A stretch of DNA of 64,000 bases from Linum tenue. Its lineage: Eukaryota; Streptophyta; Magnoliopsida; Malpighiales; Linaceae. This document shows, in pieces, positions 33,044-45,280 of the stretch (position 1 is the stretch's first letter; each line of letters opens with the position of its first letter). The stretch lies in NCBI GenBank assembly GCA_946122785.1, contig CAMGYJ010000003.1, forward strand, positions 28,909,811 to 28,973,810, written 5' to 3'. The notes under the pieces are model-generated. The model saw nothing but the letters and a program-made list of their open reading frames with translations. It had not been told where the DNA came from and did no database searches. A program made the translations under genes and the position numbers.

Positions 33044-33399
33044 TTCTCTACAATTTCTAGCAAACCCCTTCAATCAAATACCATTGCAGCAGTTTAAAAA
33101 AAAAAGATCAAATTGAACCCACAAAAAGAAAACGAGGAGAAGGAGTCCATAGACGAAAAAGGAAAAGAAAGAACAGCAGCATCTTCAACTTGGAATTTTG
33201 TGTACAACATGACTCCATGAATTCCTTTAGTCTTCTGGTTCTATTCATTAAGACAACAGTTGATGAATCCCCCTCTCTGCTATCTTAATTCTAAAACCAC
33301 CATTAGCAATCCCGCCAGCACATGCACTCCAAGTTCCCGGGGACATATCAAATCAAACCTACTGAACAGAATTACAGAACTGAATAAGTAATCAGTACC

Positions 33400-33500
33400 T
33401 GACTGAAAAGGAAAAGAGACCGGCGGCACGAAGAGGCTGCTCTGCTGGGAGAAAGAAGAAGTCGAGGGACAGGGGAGGTTCGGGTCGAACCGTCGAAGGG
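33400..33500 (-). other. Probable 5'-UTR exon of RPAC2
   Basis: A purine-rich (plus-strand) block ends on the minus strand in TTTCAGTCAG followed by GTACTG, a plausible donor. The matching acceptor would be TTGTAG just upstream of the ATG at 33043. The upstream boundary is estimated. Confidence 0.4.
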
Positions 33501-33806
33501 TTTTAGACTTTTTAGCAATTCTAGGTTTTGTTTCTGAATTATCTTTCTTCTTTCGGTTTCTTATGCGTTAAACGACAGCGTTTCATCCTAGGATGTGATC
33601 GGCTGATCGCACAGGCCACGGGGCGCCACAAGCCCTTTGCTTGCGTGTCATTGGTTTGGGGTGTTCAAATCATTGTTAAGGTAATTACTAGCTTTGTGCC
33701 CGGCCCATTGGGCGGTGAAGTATAGAACCGCGACTTGTATTGTGTCTCAATTGCACAGATAATTTTGCTTTCTTATCAATGGGTTGTATAATTGTGAAAC
33801 CAATAA

Positions 33807-34248
33807 GGAATTGTTTGGAGAACTGGAGTCTAAATCTATAGATTCTAGACAATCAAAGATTTTAACTCTCAGAATTGTTGAATTTTTTTTGGAAATGTTC
33901 ATTGTTTGGTAATTACGATTGTTAATATCCAATGAAAAAAGAACTTATATTTTTTTTATTAAATGGGAATTTATTTTTAGATTGACTCGAAAAATATCGA
34001 GAATTTATTGATAGGGGTATTTAGTGGGATAGATGGAAAAAAAAAAGATATGGGAGGGAGAAAATATCCAAAATCTATATGTAGAATCTCTCTAATTATG
34101 AGAGATTTGATATCTTTAGAGTTTAGAGATTTATAATTTCTGAAATTATAATCCATGATACAAAAAATAGCAACAAAACATATAACATTTTGTTAAATAT
34201 ATGAATTCAATAAATTTATAATTCAAATTTTGATCCCCAAACGACACC
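33807..34248. mobile_element. Tourist/PIF-Harbinger-type MITE, 442 bp
   Basis: Ends GGAATTGTTTGG and CCAAACGACACC are imperfect inverted repeats flanked on both sides by TAA (33804-33806 and 34249-34251). The AT-rich interior has no ORF. Confidence 0.65.
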
Positions 34249-34251
34249 TAA

Positions 34252-36150
34252 ATAGCTCTTCAAAAGTAGAATCATCAGTTTTAGCATAGATTTTCAGGTA
34301 CTTGGGTATTTAGCCAATCCAAGCACCAAACATTCAAGTCCGTCATTGTGTCTATGTGCCAACCATAAGTGTCATTTATCATTTTGGAATTATTCTGTGT
34401 TTATGAAAATGGAAAGAAGGTAAGGATTGTTAGTCACACAGAGTCGAGAAATAGCGGTCAGGCTATGCTGTGTCTTTCTTTTTCTTGCCTCTATCCCATT
34501 GACTCCAAAAGGGGTTTAACTTTTTACTGTATTTAACCATTCAAAGGAAACTATTGATGGCGATCATCATATTTCGTAAAGTAAATGATCTTCCACCCAT
34601 CAAATATGCCTCATCCATTCATACAACCGCTGTAATTGAACAATGGGGTTCAAATGATATTTGGATCTATACCTTATGTGTTAAGTAGTGTATTAAAGGT
34701 TCCCCAACCAATCTTAGAAGATTTTGAGTTCAACTGCTACTAACATTATTTTTTATGTTCTTTCAAACCAGGATAAGATATTGTTGGAGGATTTTGCCCA
34801 GGAAGCCACTCAGAAAACTTGTTTCAAGTAACCCCTGGGAAGGAATGAGTATACATGTTGCAACATGATAGTGGCCAAAAATTCAAGTACTTGATTTCCC
34901 CTGCTTATGTGAACTTATTCAACCTCTTTACTTCCCTTTTGATTTCCTCGCTTGGTAAGCATCACCAAAAACTTATAAGATAAGGGGAAAGTAATCAAAT
35001 GAGTTTGCAGGGTCATACTCATACCAATACCATAGTGCAATTAAGAACCTGTAACCCGCTAGTAGTAGCATTATTATGTACATTATGTGTAGAATCAACC
35101 TTTCCTCCCCATAATAGAAACAAACATACACAAAATACACAATGACGATCAATGAAGCATATGTATTGGCTTCTGGAAGCTCTCAGAATAAGAAATTTAC
35201 AGAAATCAATGAAGCATGTGTATTGGGTTTTCTCAACCCTCTAAATGACTCCCATCGGAAGACTCATAATAAGCAAATTATAGTAAACCTAACTATTTAC
35301 CATCTAAAGCCCCATTATCCAGTCTAATCATTAGTTCCTCTTAGCCCTCAGAATTCATGCTGTCAAGAGCTATAAAGTGTTCTGGTTCATCAGATATATC
35401 CTATTTTGAACTCAAGGCCATTCCAGCCTAGTAATCACTTCAGACTCAGGTGTAAGATCATGTATTAGAAAAATTGTAGATAATGCAATTTTTAAGCTAC
35501 AAAATCAAAAGACCTCAAGCTAACAAACATATTCATACAAAGCTAATCAAAAGGCAGAGAGAGCCAGACTTGACACTGAAACAACCTGTGCTCAATGATT
35601 CCAATGTACCATCAAAACAAAATTCCTTCTCCTAGCAAATGGGGCGAGACTTGGAATGACCTATAACCATTAAATTCAGAATACATACAAAGAGAGATTG
35701 AGAAGGGTATGAGAAAAAACAGAGCCGGCGACGGGGTTTGGAAGGGACTTTTGAGGGCAGCATAGGGAGATGGAGAAGCAAATTGAGGGTGTGGGATTGG
35801 GGGAGCTGCGAGATGTGTATGGGAAAAAACGGTGGCAGTGAGTTTGCTAAGCGGTGCGGTGTCGAAGGGACTTCCGGGAGCGACACCAGCAAATTCGAGA
35901 AACAGGTTTAGGGTCCGGCAAGATTAAGCCATCAAGGTAACTGCGGTGGGCAAGAAGTGAGATTTTTTTTGAGGGTTTGGTAATCAGACGGTGAGAGAGA
36001 GAGAGAGAACGGGTGAGAATTTTTGTGCGAGATAAGAGGCCGGAGAGAGAAGGAATGAGAATTACCTGGAGGTCCTTCCGCAGTGTGCGGTACATTGAGA
36101 AGGGGCAGACGTGGCAAACGCGATTTATTGAAATTCCTTTATAGTATTTT
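34252..36150. other. Intergenic, no supported gene
   Basis: About 35640-36110 on the minus strand is CT-rich with short frames (up to 86 codons) and could be the leader or first exon of an unknown transcript. No frame shows a recognisable domain. A duplicated 'atcaatgaagcat...gtattgg' phrase occurs at 35150 and 35208. Confidence 0.35.
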
Positions 36151-36420
36151 GTAGATTAAATCCATTAAATATTAATCATGAATAAAATATTGTAACAAAA
36201 CCGAATCAATTAACACAACCAAAAAAAATAATCAAACTAAATTTTAATCGGTTTGGTTAATTGGTATATCATATCAGTACGTAAGAAAAAATCTCTTATT
36301 AATACATCAATCCTTGATTTATATAATGAATAAAATATAACAATTAAGTATTAACACATAGTTAACCGTTAACGCAAATAAATGCATCTAATACAATTAT
36401 CTTAAAGTTATTACAAGCAG
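36150..36420. repeat. Diverged fragment of the 26.1-kb hAT-type family
   Basis: Shares the 'cggtttggttaattgg' block and following 'aatacatcaat...atataatgaa...aaataca...tacaattatctta' order with 26240-26440. Terminal repeats are missing on at least one side. Confidence 0.6.
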
Positions 36421-36801
36421 CCACATAACAAAAATACATGGAAATGGTATAGGGTTAAAGAATTGGGTGTGTTTGTGAAAATTTTCTGACTAATTTGAGA
36501 GGGTGAAAAAGCCATCCACTGTCTGATTTTCATCCAGCAGCCAATGTATGAGTTTTATCTAAATTAGGTGTACATATGTTGTTGCTCCACTGAGTAATTC
36601 TTAGCTCCAACCTTGGTTGGACGCATTAGCTCCAACCATCTACATGTCAGATTGTTATTGGTGGACTCACCTTCCTTTTTTCTTAATATTTAATGTTCTT
36701 AATTATGATAAATAAATCAATAATTAAAATATAAAAAAGAAAAATAAACTCACTAATAGGAAACTGACATGTGGCTGGTTGGACCTAAGAAGGGTAAAAT
36801 A

Positions 36802-38368
36802 CATCGGGTACCACTTAAGTTTGAGAATTGGGGTAGACATACCACTTAAGTTTGAATATGGCATCGGGTACCACTGAACTCTATTATATGTGCACCGAGT
36901 ACCACTTAAGTTTACTGCTATATGCATTGCGTTAAAGTTGACAGAATATTCTTGGAATATTTCATTTTCTAAATTCATAATTGGTCCTTCTACTTTTCTT
37001 ATTGTAAAAAAACCATTTGGACTGATGGAAAACATAATTTTTTATTGTTTAATTGGAATCCTCTTTTGAATACTTGATAGCAAATCAATTTTTCAATAGA
37101 AAATTTAGAATCAATTATTATTATAAGTATTTTTAATTATCAATATGTGTTCTTATAATTGAATAAATTTCTCAAATAAATGTACTTTATGAATTCTATC
37201 TCGATATAAATAATCCGAGAATGTTATATTTAGTTCTCTTACATCAGAGTGATGTTGTCTAATTTTCCAATTTAAATTTCCTTTTAATTCTCTAACATTA
37301 TATTTGTAGATTTTTCATATTAGTTAAATTTAGTAATTCAAATTCTCTTCCTATAATTATATTTTATTTTCTATATTTTTTACTGAATGTTGTAGCTTTT
37401 ATAGTTCATTTATTACTTGGTTACTTTCCATCTTTTTTTGTTCTAAATATTTTTTTAATTACTGGAATATGTTTTATTCCTTATGATTACGTTCTATTTA
37501 TCTTTCTTTGGTTTTGATTTATTGATGATCAATTAGGTTCTATTTTAACAATTTTTAATGGTGCTTCTAATAGAATTAGGCTGTTTAAATAGATATTCTA
37601 ATATTAATTTTAAATATTTATTATTATATGCTAGTGTACTTATTATTTTTCTTATGTTCATTTAATATTTGTACTAATTTATGAAAAATTTTGATTAGCC
37701 ATTTTAGTAATAATATGTTTAGAAGGTTTTCTAATTTTTATAATAGATAAAACTGTAAGCCCAATTCCCGTATGTGATTAGGGAATAATTGTGGCCCAAG
37801 TGTAATTATCATTTAATGGTTTAATATATAAGGTAAATCCTATATTGGTTAGGTTAATGATAGGTAAATTCCTAATATACCCTGATGGTGGGTCTATATA
37901 AAGAAACCCTAGGATTGGTCCTCTCTCAACCCATTACGTAGAATTTCTTAGCCATCACAGAAATCTCTAAACCTAAAACCTAAAGGGGTCAAGAGGGAGA
38001 AACTCAATTCCGGTGATTACTACTCCAGCGCCGCCGCCACTCTCGTCATGGATCGAGGTAGGTTTACTCGATCTGTTATCGATTCGTGAAATCATCTAAT
38101 TCTAAGATCCATGCTATTATGATTTATGTTCACAAAAACTTATTGAATCTTCTTTTTATAAAGCAAATCGACTTTGATTCTTGAATAATCTACGAAAATA
38201 TAGTTTTGAGTGTTTTTAATTTTTTGGGTACAAAAAAGTAATTAAAAGTTTGGGTTGGATGGAAAAGTAGACGGATGCACATTTTGTCGACTTTAATGGT
38301 ACCCGACGCCCTATTCAAACTTAAGTGATATGTTTATCCCAATTTTCAAACTTAAGTGGTACCCGATG
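36802..38368. mobile_element. 1.57-kb element with inverted ends made of 'accacttaagtttga' repeats
   Basis: The left end carries CATCGGGTACCACTTAAG followed by a second 'accacttaagtttga' and GCATCGGGTACCAC. The right end (38292-38368) is the reverse complement of this arrangement. The superfamily is not clear and no duplication is seen. The interior is AT-rich except for 37750-38080, which has a TATA box and leader-like sequence. Confidence 0.7.
37895..38052 (+). promoter_or_regulatory. Promoter-like module with TATA, leader and ATG inside the inverted-repeat element
   Basis: TATATAAA at 37895-37902 is followed by AAACCCTAGG, a pyrimidine-rich leader with repeated 'aaacctaa', and ATGGATCGAG at 38048 next to a donor-like GTAGGT. 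The preceding 'tgtaagcccaattcccg' resembles an LTR start. It could be a captured gene promoter with first exon or an LTR relic. No downstream coding exon follows. Confidence 0.35.
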
Positions 38369-38369
38369 A

Positions 38370-39000
38370 CTTCAGTGTCCCATCAACACCAGCTGAACTA
38401 TAGTGCTCCATCCTCCCTCCAATCCCCATCGACTACCTGTCACTGGCTCCACCAAAGAACATCACCGCTGCTCAATAAGGGGGCTGACGAACTTTTAGGG
38501 TTCGAATTTGAAAAAGAGAATTTCAAAATTGGAAAGAGTTAGATAGTAGTCGTCATCGATCAGCGTAGGAATCATTGGGTAAAGAGGGGACGATGGAGTT
38601 GGGAATCAAGATCAAGGATGAAAGAGAGAAGGTTGTGACTCTTTTCCTTCATCAAGTTTGAATTGGGGGATAAATGGCGATAGGATTGAAATTTGAAAGA
38701 AGGGGTGCTAAGATCTTTTATTTTCTCATTTTGTTAGGCAAAACTTTGATATTTTCTCATTTTACCAAAAAATTAATTAAATATTAAAATGAAACTAATA
38801 GTTTTTTAAACAAAATGGGAATCAATTTCTTTTATGTAAATATTAAAATATAATTAATGGGAGTAAATTGTGATAATATTGCTAATGTTTTATCTAATAT
38901 TTTGAGGAAAAAACAAATTATTAATGAAAATAATATAATATTAACGTTTTATTCGCGCTTTCAGTATTGAATTCTTGAGAAATTGACTCTTTGATGCTCT
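38370..39000. other. Intergenic, no gene
   Basis: A 70-codon frame at 38330-38542 begins inside the element terminus and has no recognisable content. Confidence 0.35.
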
Positions 39001-39009
39001 GTCGCTCGC

Positions 39010-40770
39010 TCTCGCTTTGTGCTCTGGTTATCTAACTCTAAAACCAAACCAAATCAGCTAACTAAACAAACTATAACTTATCGATCCAATAGTATCCTAC
39101 CTTATCGATCCAATAACGTTTACTTGAACTCTAACAAGATTCGATCTTTATTCTATCCAGCTTCTGCCGAACTAATTCTGTCCATACCTCTACCCTCGTA
39201 TCCAAGGGAAGATAAACTCATCTGGCACTATGATAAATCTGGTCAATATACAGTGAAATCGGGGTACCACCCTTTAACAAATAAAATCAACCCATTTCAT
39301 AATAGTACACCATACTACTTGGACACAAAATTTTGGAAATCATTATGGAGTATACCAGTGCCACAAAAACTGAAAATTTTCCTTTGGAGGATAGTTCGGG
39401 GGTTCCTTCCTGTTCGCTGAATGCTGCAAATTCAAAAATTGACTACGCCTAGCAAGTGTCCTATGTGTTGTGAGCCAACCGAGGACATTAATCATTGCTT
39501 TTTTGAATGTAGGATTGCAAAAGAGTTATGGATTATGGCTGGATTGGAGTATTGTAGAAACTCAATGCGCTCCTTCCAACCAGATCTAGCATGGAAAAAT
39601 CTATTCTGTGCTACTCACATCTCCAAGATCGAGATTGTCGATGGGGTTAATAATATTCACTATATATGATAATTCACAGTGGTTAGCCCCATGTTCATTC
39701 TGCTGGTGATTAGACCTGATTGGGCTGGTTAGGGCGGTTATTCGGCTTAGGGAGCGCAATTATTCTGCGAGGGGAATCCTGCGGCTGGTATCCGGAGAGA
39801 ATGTGAGGCTGAGGCAGGGTTCATTCGGCTTAGGAGATAATTCCACGAGTATTCGGCTGGCGGGTTATCCCTAGGTTCCGGGAGAGCGGGAGTGAGTGCA
39901 TAAAGGAAAAAGATAATCATGAAAAAAACACAGGTTTAGAAAGCAAAGAGGGGTTGAGAGAAGTGCGAGTGGAGGCTGTTCCTGCTGATGAGTTAAGAGC
40001 AACGAAAAGTGCCTAACCGAGCTTTTAAGGTCAGGTGGACCAGAAAGCTTATGCCTGTCCATCCATCCCTGGATCGGGCTTTACAAAGGCAAGCAAACAA
40101 AAGATGCCCATCTTTCTTGGGTTTCACAAATACGGTTTCCGTATTCTGGCAAATTTTGAAAGGAAGATGCAAAGCTACTTATGCTTTAGTATTACTACAA
40201 GCTCGAGTTTTGTTCCGACAACTAACAACGCATATAGAGGAATGTCGAACGGCGGAGGGATAGAAAGCTCGGATAGGTGTCCAGAGATCATCGACGAGTC
40301 CTAACAATCCAATAGGATCTCGAAGGAGTCATTTAGATGCCATATGCCCTAATAACAGTATCCTGGTGAGATTTGACGGAGCCATGAAGAAAAGCCAAGG
40401 AGGCTCAATCGGATTTGTGGGATTCTCGAGAGACGGTATGTTATCCTTTGCTTTTGGTAAATATTATGAAGGAATTTCGGAGACTTACATTTCCGAGCTT
40501 CTAGCTCTTAGAGACGCTATGTGATGGTGCTTAACTGGTTATCAAGCACGTTATGGCAAAGAACGCTTCTCACTCTCTAGCAGGGGCTGTCTTGGAGGAA
40601 GTTCACTCATTTTTCTCGTTTTTTGAGTCAGTGTCGTGTCATTTTGCTCCTTAGAGCTTTAACAGAGCTGCCCATGTAGTGGCTAATCAGGCTCTTTCAT
40701 CGAATCCGCTTGCTTACGGATTACCGTCCTTTTTTGGAGTCTACTTGTATCTGAGTCGAGTCTTTGTCCC
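39010..40770 (+). pseudogene. LINE ORF2 3' fragment: zf-RVT and RNase H relics
   Basis: Translation of 39100-39660 gives the zinc-binding zf-RVT region of plant LINEs (KLIWHYDKSGQYTVKSGY, FWKSLW, PQKLKIFLWR, then CPMCCEPTEDINHCFFEC) with one in-frame TGA at 39418-39420. After about 350 bp of unrelated sequence (39690-40020), an RNase H-type segment follows: VRFDGAMKKSQGGSIGF, ISELLALRDAM, then in another frame FNRAAHVVANQAL near 40660. This is the order seen at the C-terminus of RNase H-bearing LINEs. Stops and frameshifts make it a dead fragment. Confidence 0.8.
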
Positions 40771-40799
40771 ATGCTCTCTGGGCTTGCCTTGAAAAAAAA

Positions 40800-41494
40800 A
40801 ATATAACTAAACCGAACCACCCAAATTATCCGAAATCCTAATAATTAAAATTATTACTACGGTAACCACTATGTTTGATTGTTGTTAATGAGTCGAGCTA
40901 TCCGTGAGCGGCTCGGTCTTGAACTCGATAAAAACTCGTTCGATTAAAAAAAAAAAGCTCGACTCGTTAATAAACGAGCCGAGCTTGAGCTCTATCTTGT
41001 TCGGCTCGTGAAGCTCGTGAACTAGCTCGATTTGGTGACTCGTTGAATACAACTCATGAACTGTCTCGTTTTGAGCTTATGCCATATCCCAACATTGTGA
41101 CTAGAGGGCTAACTCGATTACAACTTATGAGAAAATCAATCTATATTTTATTAGTTGGTTTTTTAATGATACATATAATTATTAAATTGTATATATCACC
41201 TCATATGGTGTTTAGTACATTGAGATTGAGTATATGTAAGCAAATACGTCTCATATATGACATAACATTAGATAATCACATGTATCACATATGACATATA
41301 AATATTAGTGTATTTATATTAAAATTATCTTAGAATTGAGCTCGAGCGAACTTTCGATCTTAATGATGTGTCAAGATTTAATAAATGAGTTGGCTCGTGT
41401 TCGACTCGACTCGTTTATAAACGAGCTGAACATGAACAAGGCAAAGCTCGACTCGACTCGAATCATTAACAGCCCTACGTTTGAACACCCCTAA
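40800..41494. mobile_element. hAT-type fragment of the 26.1-kb family, carrying a nested insertion
   Basis: Sequence 40800-40878 matches the inner right part of the 26122-26683 element ('accaaattatcc', 'ttac[ct]acggtaacca') and the terminus resumes at 41477 (TTTGAACACCCC). The left end is absent. Confidence 0.65.
40879..41476. mobile_element. hAT-type MITE, 598 bp, nested in the previous element
   Basis: Inverted ends TTGTTGTTAATGAGTCGAGC and CGACTCGAATCATTAACAGC are flanked by 'atgtttga' (40871-40878) and 'acgtttga' (41477-41484), an 8-bp duplication with one mismatch. The subterminal regions are rich in 'gagctcgac' motifs. Confidence 0.75.
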
Positions 41495-41699
41495 ACGTTT
41501 AAATAAATGTTTAGTACACTATAATGCAAGTTGGAGATTCCGAAGTTACAGTTATAGCTCCACAATTTAACCCCCCGTCGGGCATCGAAGGCGGATCAAG
41601 TGACTAGGGTGTGCTTAGTCACTTCACAATTGACTAAGCCCCTCCCTGCACTTAGATCTGGACACACCAATATGACGGTCAAAAAGTGAGAAGGGCTTT

Positions 41700-42500
41700 T
41701 TAATTAGTGATAGAGATAATTTTGGGTATTATAAAAAATTACGAAGTATACAAACCGGACTTACAAACAGTACAAACCATACAAACAAATACAAACTAGA
41801 ACGACTAAACATACAAACAGATTTACAAACAATACAAAACATACGAACTATACAAACAATACAAACTAGACCGACAAACAATAAAAACCATACAAAACGA
41901 AAAAAACAATCAGGTTAACTTTTGAGGCTCCATCCATATATAGAGGTGTTTCGTTTCAAAGTCAATATGGTTGTTTTTTAGATATACAGACATTACAAAC
42001 ATAGTGGACAAAAATGACAAACTAGACCGACAAACCATGCAAAATGAAAAAAACACTCGGGTTGACTTTGGAGGGTTCATCTCTATATAGAGGAGTTCCG
42101 TCCAAAAGTCAACCACGTTGTTTTTTATACATAAAAAAATATTACAAATATGGTTGACAAAACTGACAAACATGTTGGACAAAAATAACAAAGCTTACAA
42201 ACATTACAAAAGAACCTTAACAAACATTACAAAACACAATAACTGTACAAAAAATCACTACTTAAGATACAAATAAGTAAACTTGTATGACAAATTAATT
42301 AATACAAAATATACAAATTATAACATAAAGTATACAAACTAGACAACCAAACATTACAAATTACAATATATACAAATATGTCATATAAATATTACAAAAA
42401 TAATAGATAAAAATGACAAACAATACAAACTAAAAATAATATAAACATTACAAACCCGACTTTTAAGCATTACAAAGTATGTTGACAAACATCACAAATC
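41700..42500. repeat. 'acaaac'-rich low-complexity region with a duplicated 155-bp block
   Basis: Dense repeats of 'tacaaac/gacaaac' fill this stretch. Inside it, 41884-42030 and 42040-42180 are diverged copies of one block containing 'tctatatagagg' or a variant and 'gaaaaaaaca'. The 93-codon frame across them is a product of the repeat. Confidence 0.6.
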
Positions 42501-43324
42501 TAGCACTGGTGCCGGAAAATTCTCATCCGCCATCTCCGGTCATCGGGAAGCCTCCTCCGTCGTCGGAAAACATTGTCGGAAAAATGCCACCGGAAAATAT
42601 ATCTCTCTCTGCGCGCAAGGAAACGGGGGGAAATTCTCAGGCCACCTCTCTCTCTGGGACAATATTTCCTAGGTCACAAAAGCAAAGTAGGACGCCGGAA
42701 AAAATCCTGCCCGATGGAGGCGCGGGAGGAATCGCTGATCGGCGGGACAGAAGGGAGGCGGGAGGTTTCAATTATATTTTTTAATTATTAAATAAATAAA
42801 ATATGAAATTACCACTCTAAAAAATTCTGTTTTTTTAGTAATCCTAACTTATGAGTAGTTAAACTTATGTTTTTAATTTAAAATTTATATATTCGTTCAC
42901 GATAATTCGATACGGACATCTTGATAAAATTTGAACAATTTCTGAGATACTTTGTTTTTAATTGAAACGGAAGAAAATTTCACCGAAATGAGCTTCATTC
43001 ATCAAAATCTCCAAGATTTTGAACAATTTACTGTTGTTTTTAGTTAATTTTTTTTCTTCAAATAACATTCAAACGAACGAAAATTATACCTAAATGAATT
43101 CTTCAGTTGAAAAAAACAAAAAACAAACAACACATGTTATTTTAATTTAATTAAATAAAACCAAAAACAAAACACGTCATTTTACTTGTTTATGTGGTTA
43201 TTTTTTGCTAGTTGAGGGACCCGGTCATTTAGCCACTCCTTTTGCCCTTCCCCAAATTAGAGCTAATTTAGCTCATCAAAACCTCTATTTGACCTTTTAG
43301 CTAGCCATGAGTTGAAGCAACAAT
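42500..43324. other. Intergenic, no supported gene
   Basis: A 101-codon frame at 42479-42784 is Pro/Glu-rich from 'ccggaaaa' repeats and overlaps another frame. I do not call it. Confidence 0.35.
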
Positions 43325-43354
43325 GGGGGGAGGGGGGGGGGGGGGGGGGGGGGG
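43325..43354 (+). repeat. Poly-G tract (6 G, A, 23 G)
   Basis: Longest of three G homopolymers in the window (others: 15122-15134 and 22349-22361, 13 each). The exact length may be affected by sequencing. Confidence 0.85.
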
Positions 43355-43404
43355 CTAAAATTTCATTTTGACCTTTTAGCCTCCGGGTTGTGGACAACCT
43401 AAGG

Positions 43405-43829
43405 TAGGGATGGCTATTTGGTCCAGCCTTTTTGATTTTACCCGAAATCGGACCGTATAATCCGGACTGAGACCGGACCAGGACCGGATAGCAAACCATC
43501 CAATCCCATCTTCGGGCTTAGATTTGAGATAAAAAATCGTTCGGGACCGAACCGAAAACCGGATAAAGACCAGATAAAAGAGCTCAACACCCAAAATTTA
43601 ACCAACTCCTCACCCTTTTAGGCCTCATGCCACTCAAATCCCCACAAGCTCAATCTAAAATGAAGGTTGAATTGAGATCGGACCGGATCAAGACCGAACT
43701 GTATCCAATCCAATTTTTTATCCTAATATTCTCTAAAAAACGAGACTGTGACCGGATTAATTTTCTTAAAAAAAAAAGACTGAATTAATTAGGGTCAATT
43801 TAACCGGATTGGACCGTATAACCACGCTA
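43405..43829. mobile_element. hAT-type MITE of the 'ggaccgg' family, 425 bp
   Basis: Begins TAGGGATGGCTATTTGGTCC and ends in the diverged counterpart CCGTATAACCACGCTA. Flanks 'acctaagg' and 'acctacgt' match at six of eight positions. The interior shares 'gaccggac' phrases with 58442-58744. Confidence 0.6.
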
Positions 43830-44130
43830 ACCTACGTAACCCTTAGTCACCTGATGTAAGCCGTCGGACTAAAAGACTAAAACCTAAAATCCTAAAACCC
43901 TAACCGGAAATCGCTTGCTTATTCCACGAACACAGAAGGGTTTTCGTTTCTTGGCGGTGCATCTGACAGCCGCGGGATACCGGTTTCAAAGCCCTAATCT
44001 TCATTCATCCCAACCGCCATCGGCAATCAGGTCCAATTTGAAGTTCTTGCTGCTCTTTCTGCTTCTGCAAGTAGCAGCTGTATCGGGCGAAGGTTTCTCA
44101 GCGGCAGCGTCTTTGTTGTTTCAGGTTCTA

Positions 44131-45280
44131 ATGGCTGCCAACAATAGCCCTCTCCCCGCTGGTGTGACCAAAGAACAGGTAACCACCGCTTCTGGCTCTT
44201 CGCCACTCGAGTTCGTCTGTAGTACGCCTTATTCTTGCTGATACTGATTGTTACGCTCAAGCTATTGCATCTCGTTTGTATCTTCAAATTGTACAACTTT
44301 TGCTATCTCGTTGAAAGAATGATTACTAGTAGGTTATGATATAGATCGTAGATTGGGTTAATGCGTGTTCGATGAATTTGAGTGTTTGATGGAAAATGGT
44401 GTGTTAGGCCTTTGGCATGGCGGAGACTGAGATGGAATACAGAGTGGAGTTGTTCAACAGGTAAGCTTCTGGACAAGTCCCTTTCTATCTGATGTATTGA
44501 GCTGAGCGTCTGCATTTTCTCTTGGTAACTTAGTCATCTAAGTCTTCGATCCAACTTTGTAGGCTTAGATTGGATATGTTTTGGGTTCATGTTTCCTTTC
44601 ATTTGAACAATCCCTTTATTTAACTGTCATGATCTTCTTGTTGGTCTCTGTGATTTTGTATGTTTAGGGTTTGAGAACTGTTTGTGACCTCCTTGTTCAC
44701 TGTATTGAGAAAGATTTTTAATTGTCCTTGCATTGTATGTCGTTGCTTGATGGCCTTGCATACTTGAGCTGTCTGTCACCATGGAAATTATTTGCCCAGA
44801 CATTGTCTTTGTGTCAGCGAGTAGTCTTTAAGGCTGAAATGTTTGAAGGCTTCAGTATGCTATTTGATTTTTCTTGTTTCAGGCTTTCACAGACCTGCTT
44901 CAGCAAGTGTGTTGACAAAAGGCATGTTTCCTCTGGTTTACATCTCTATTTTTATGGAAGTCGGTCATCTATCTGGCTTGGCTTTAAAAAGAATGTGCTT
45001 CCCTGTGTTTCAGGTACAAGGAGTCTGAGCTGAACATGGGCGAGAATAGCTGTATCGATCGCTGCGTTTCAAAGTATTGGCTGGTAAGCTTCTATCTTTG
45101 TCTCATTAGTTCTATCATGAACTTGTTAGCATTTCCCTACAACATAATGTCATCGAAGTCCCTAATTAGTTTATAGACATTTGCATTCCAGTTTTACACA
45201 CTGTAAGTTCTTGGCTACTCTTGCAGGTGAACGGTCTAGTAGGTCAGATGCTAAGTGCTGGTGGTCAGCGTCCCATGTGA
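44131..45280 (+). CDS. TIM10: Mitochondrial intermembrane-space chaperone Tim10
   Basis: Five exons: 44131-44178, 44408-44460, 44883-44921, 45014-45083 and 45227-45280, coding for 87 residues. Tim10 joins Tim9 in a hexamer in the mitochondrial intermembrane space and escorts hydrophobic precursors to the inner-membrane translocase. The twin CX3C signature is present: C39FSKC43 and C60IDRC64, 16 residues apart. Surrounding blocks are typical for plants (KEQAFGMAETEMEYRVELF, YKESELNMGENSC, VSKYWLVNGLVGQML). Introns 1, 2 and 4 start GT and all end AG. Intron 3 (44922-45013) starts GC, the commonest non-canonical donor. The start at MAANNS matches family length. An open frame continues upstream in phase to ATG 43915, adding 72 residues, which I treat as untranslated leader. 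Confidence 0.95.

Noticed and set aside
42479..42784. 101-codon ORF rich in Pro/Glu/Ser
   Set aside because: Driven by 'ccggaaaa' repeats, overlapped by a similar frame, no recognisable domain.
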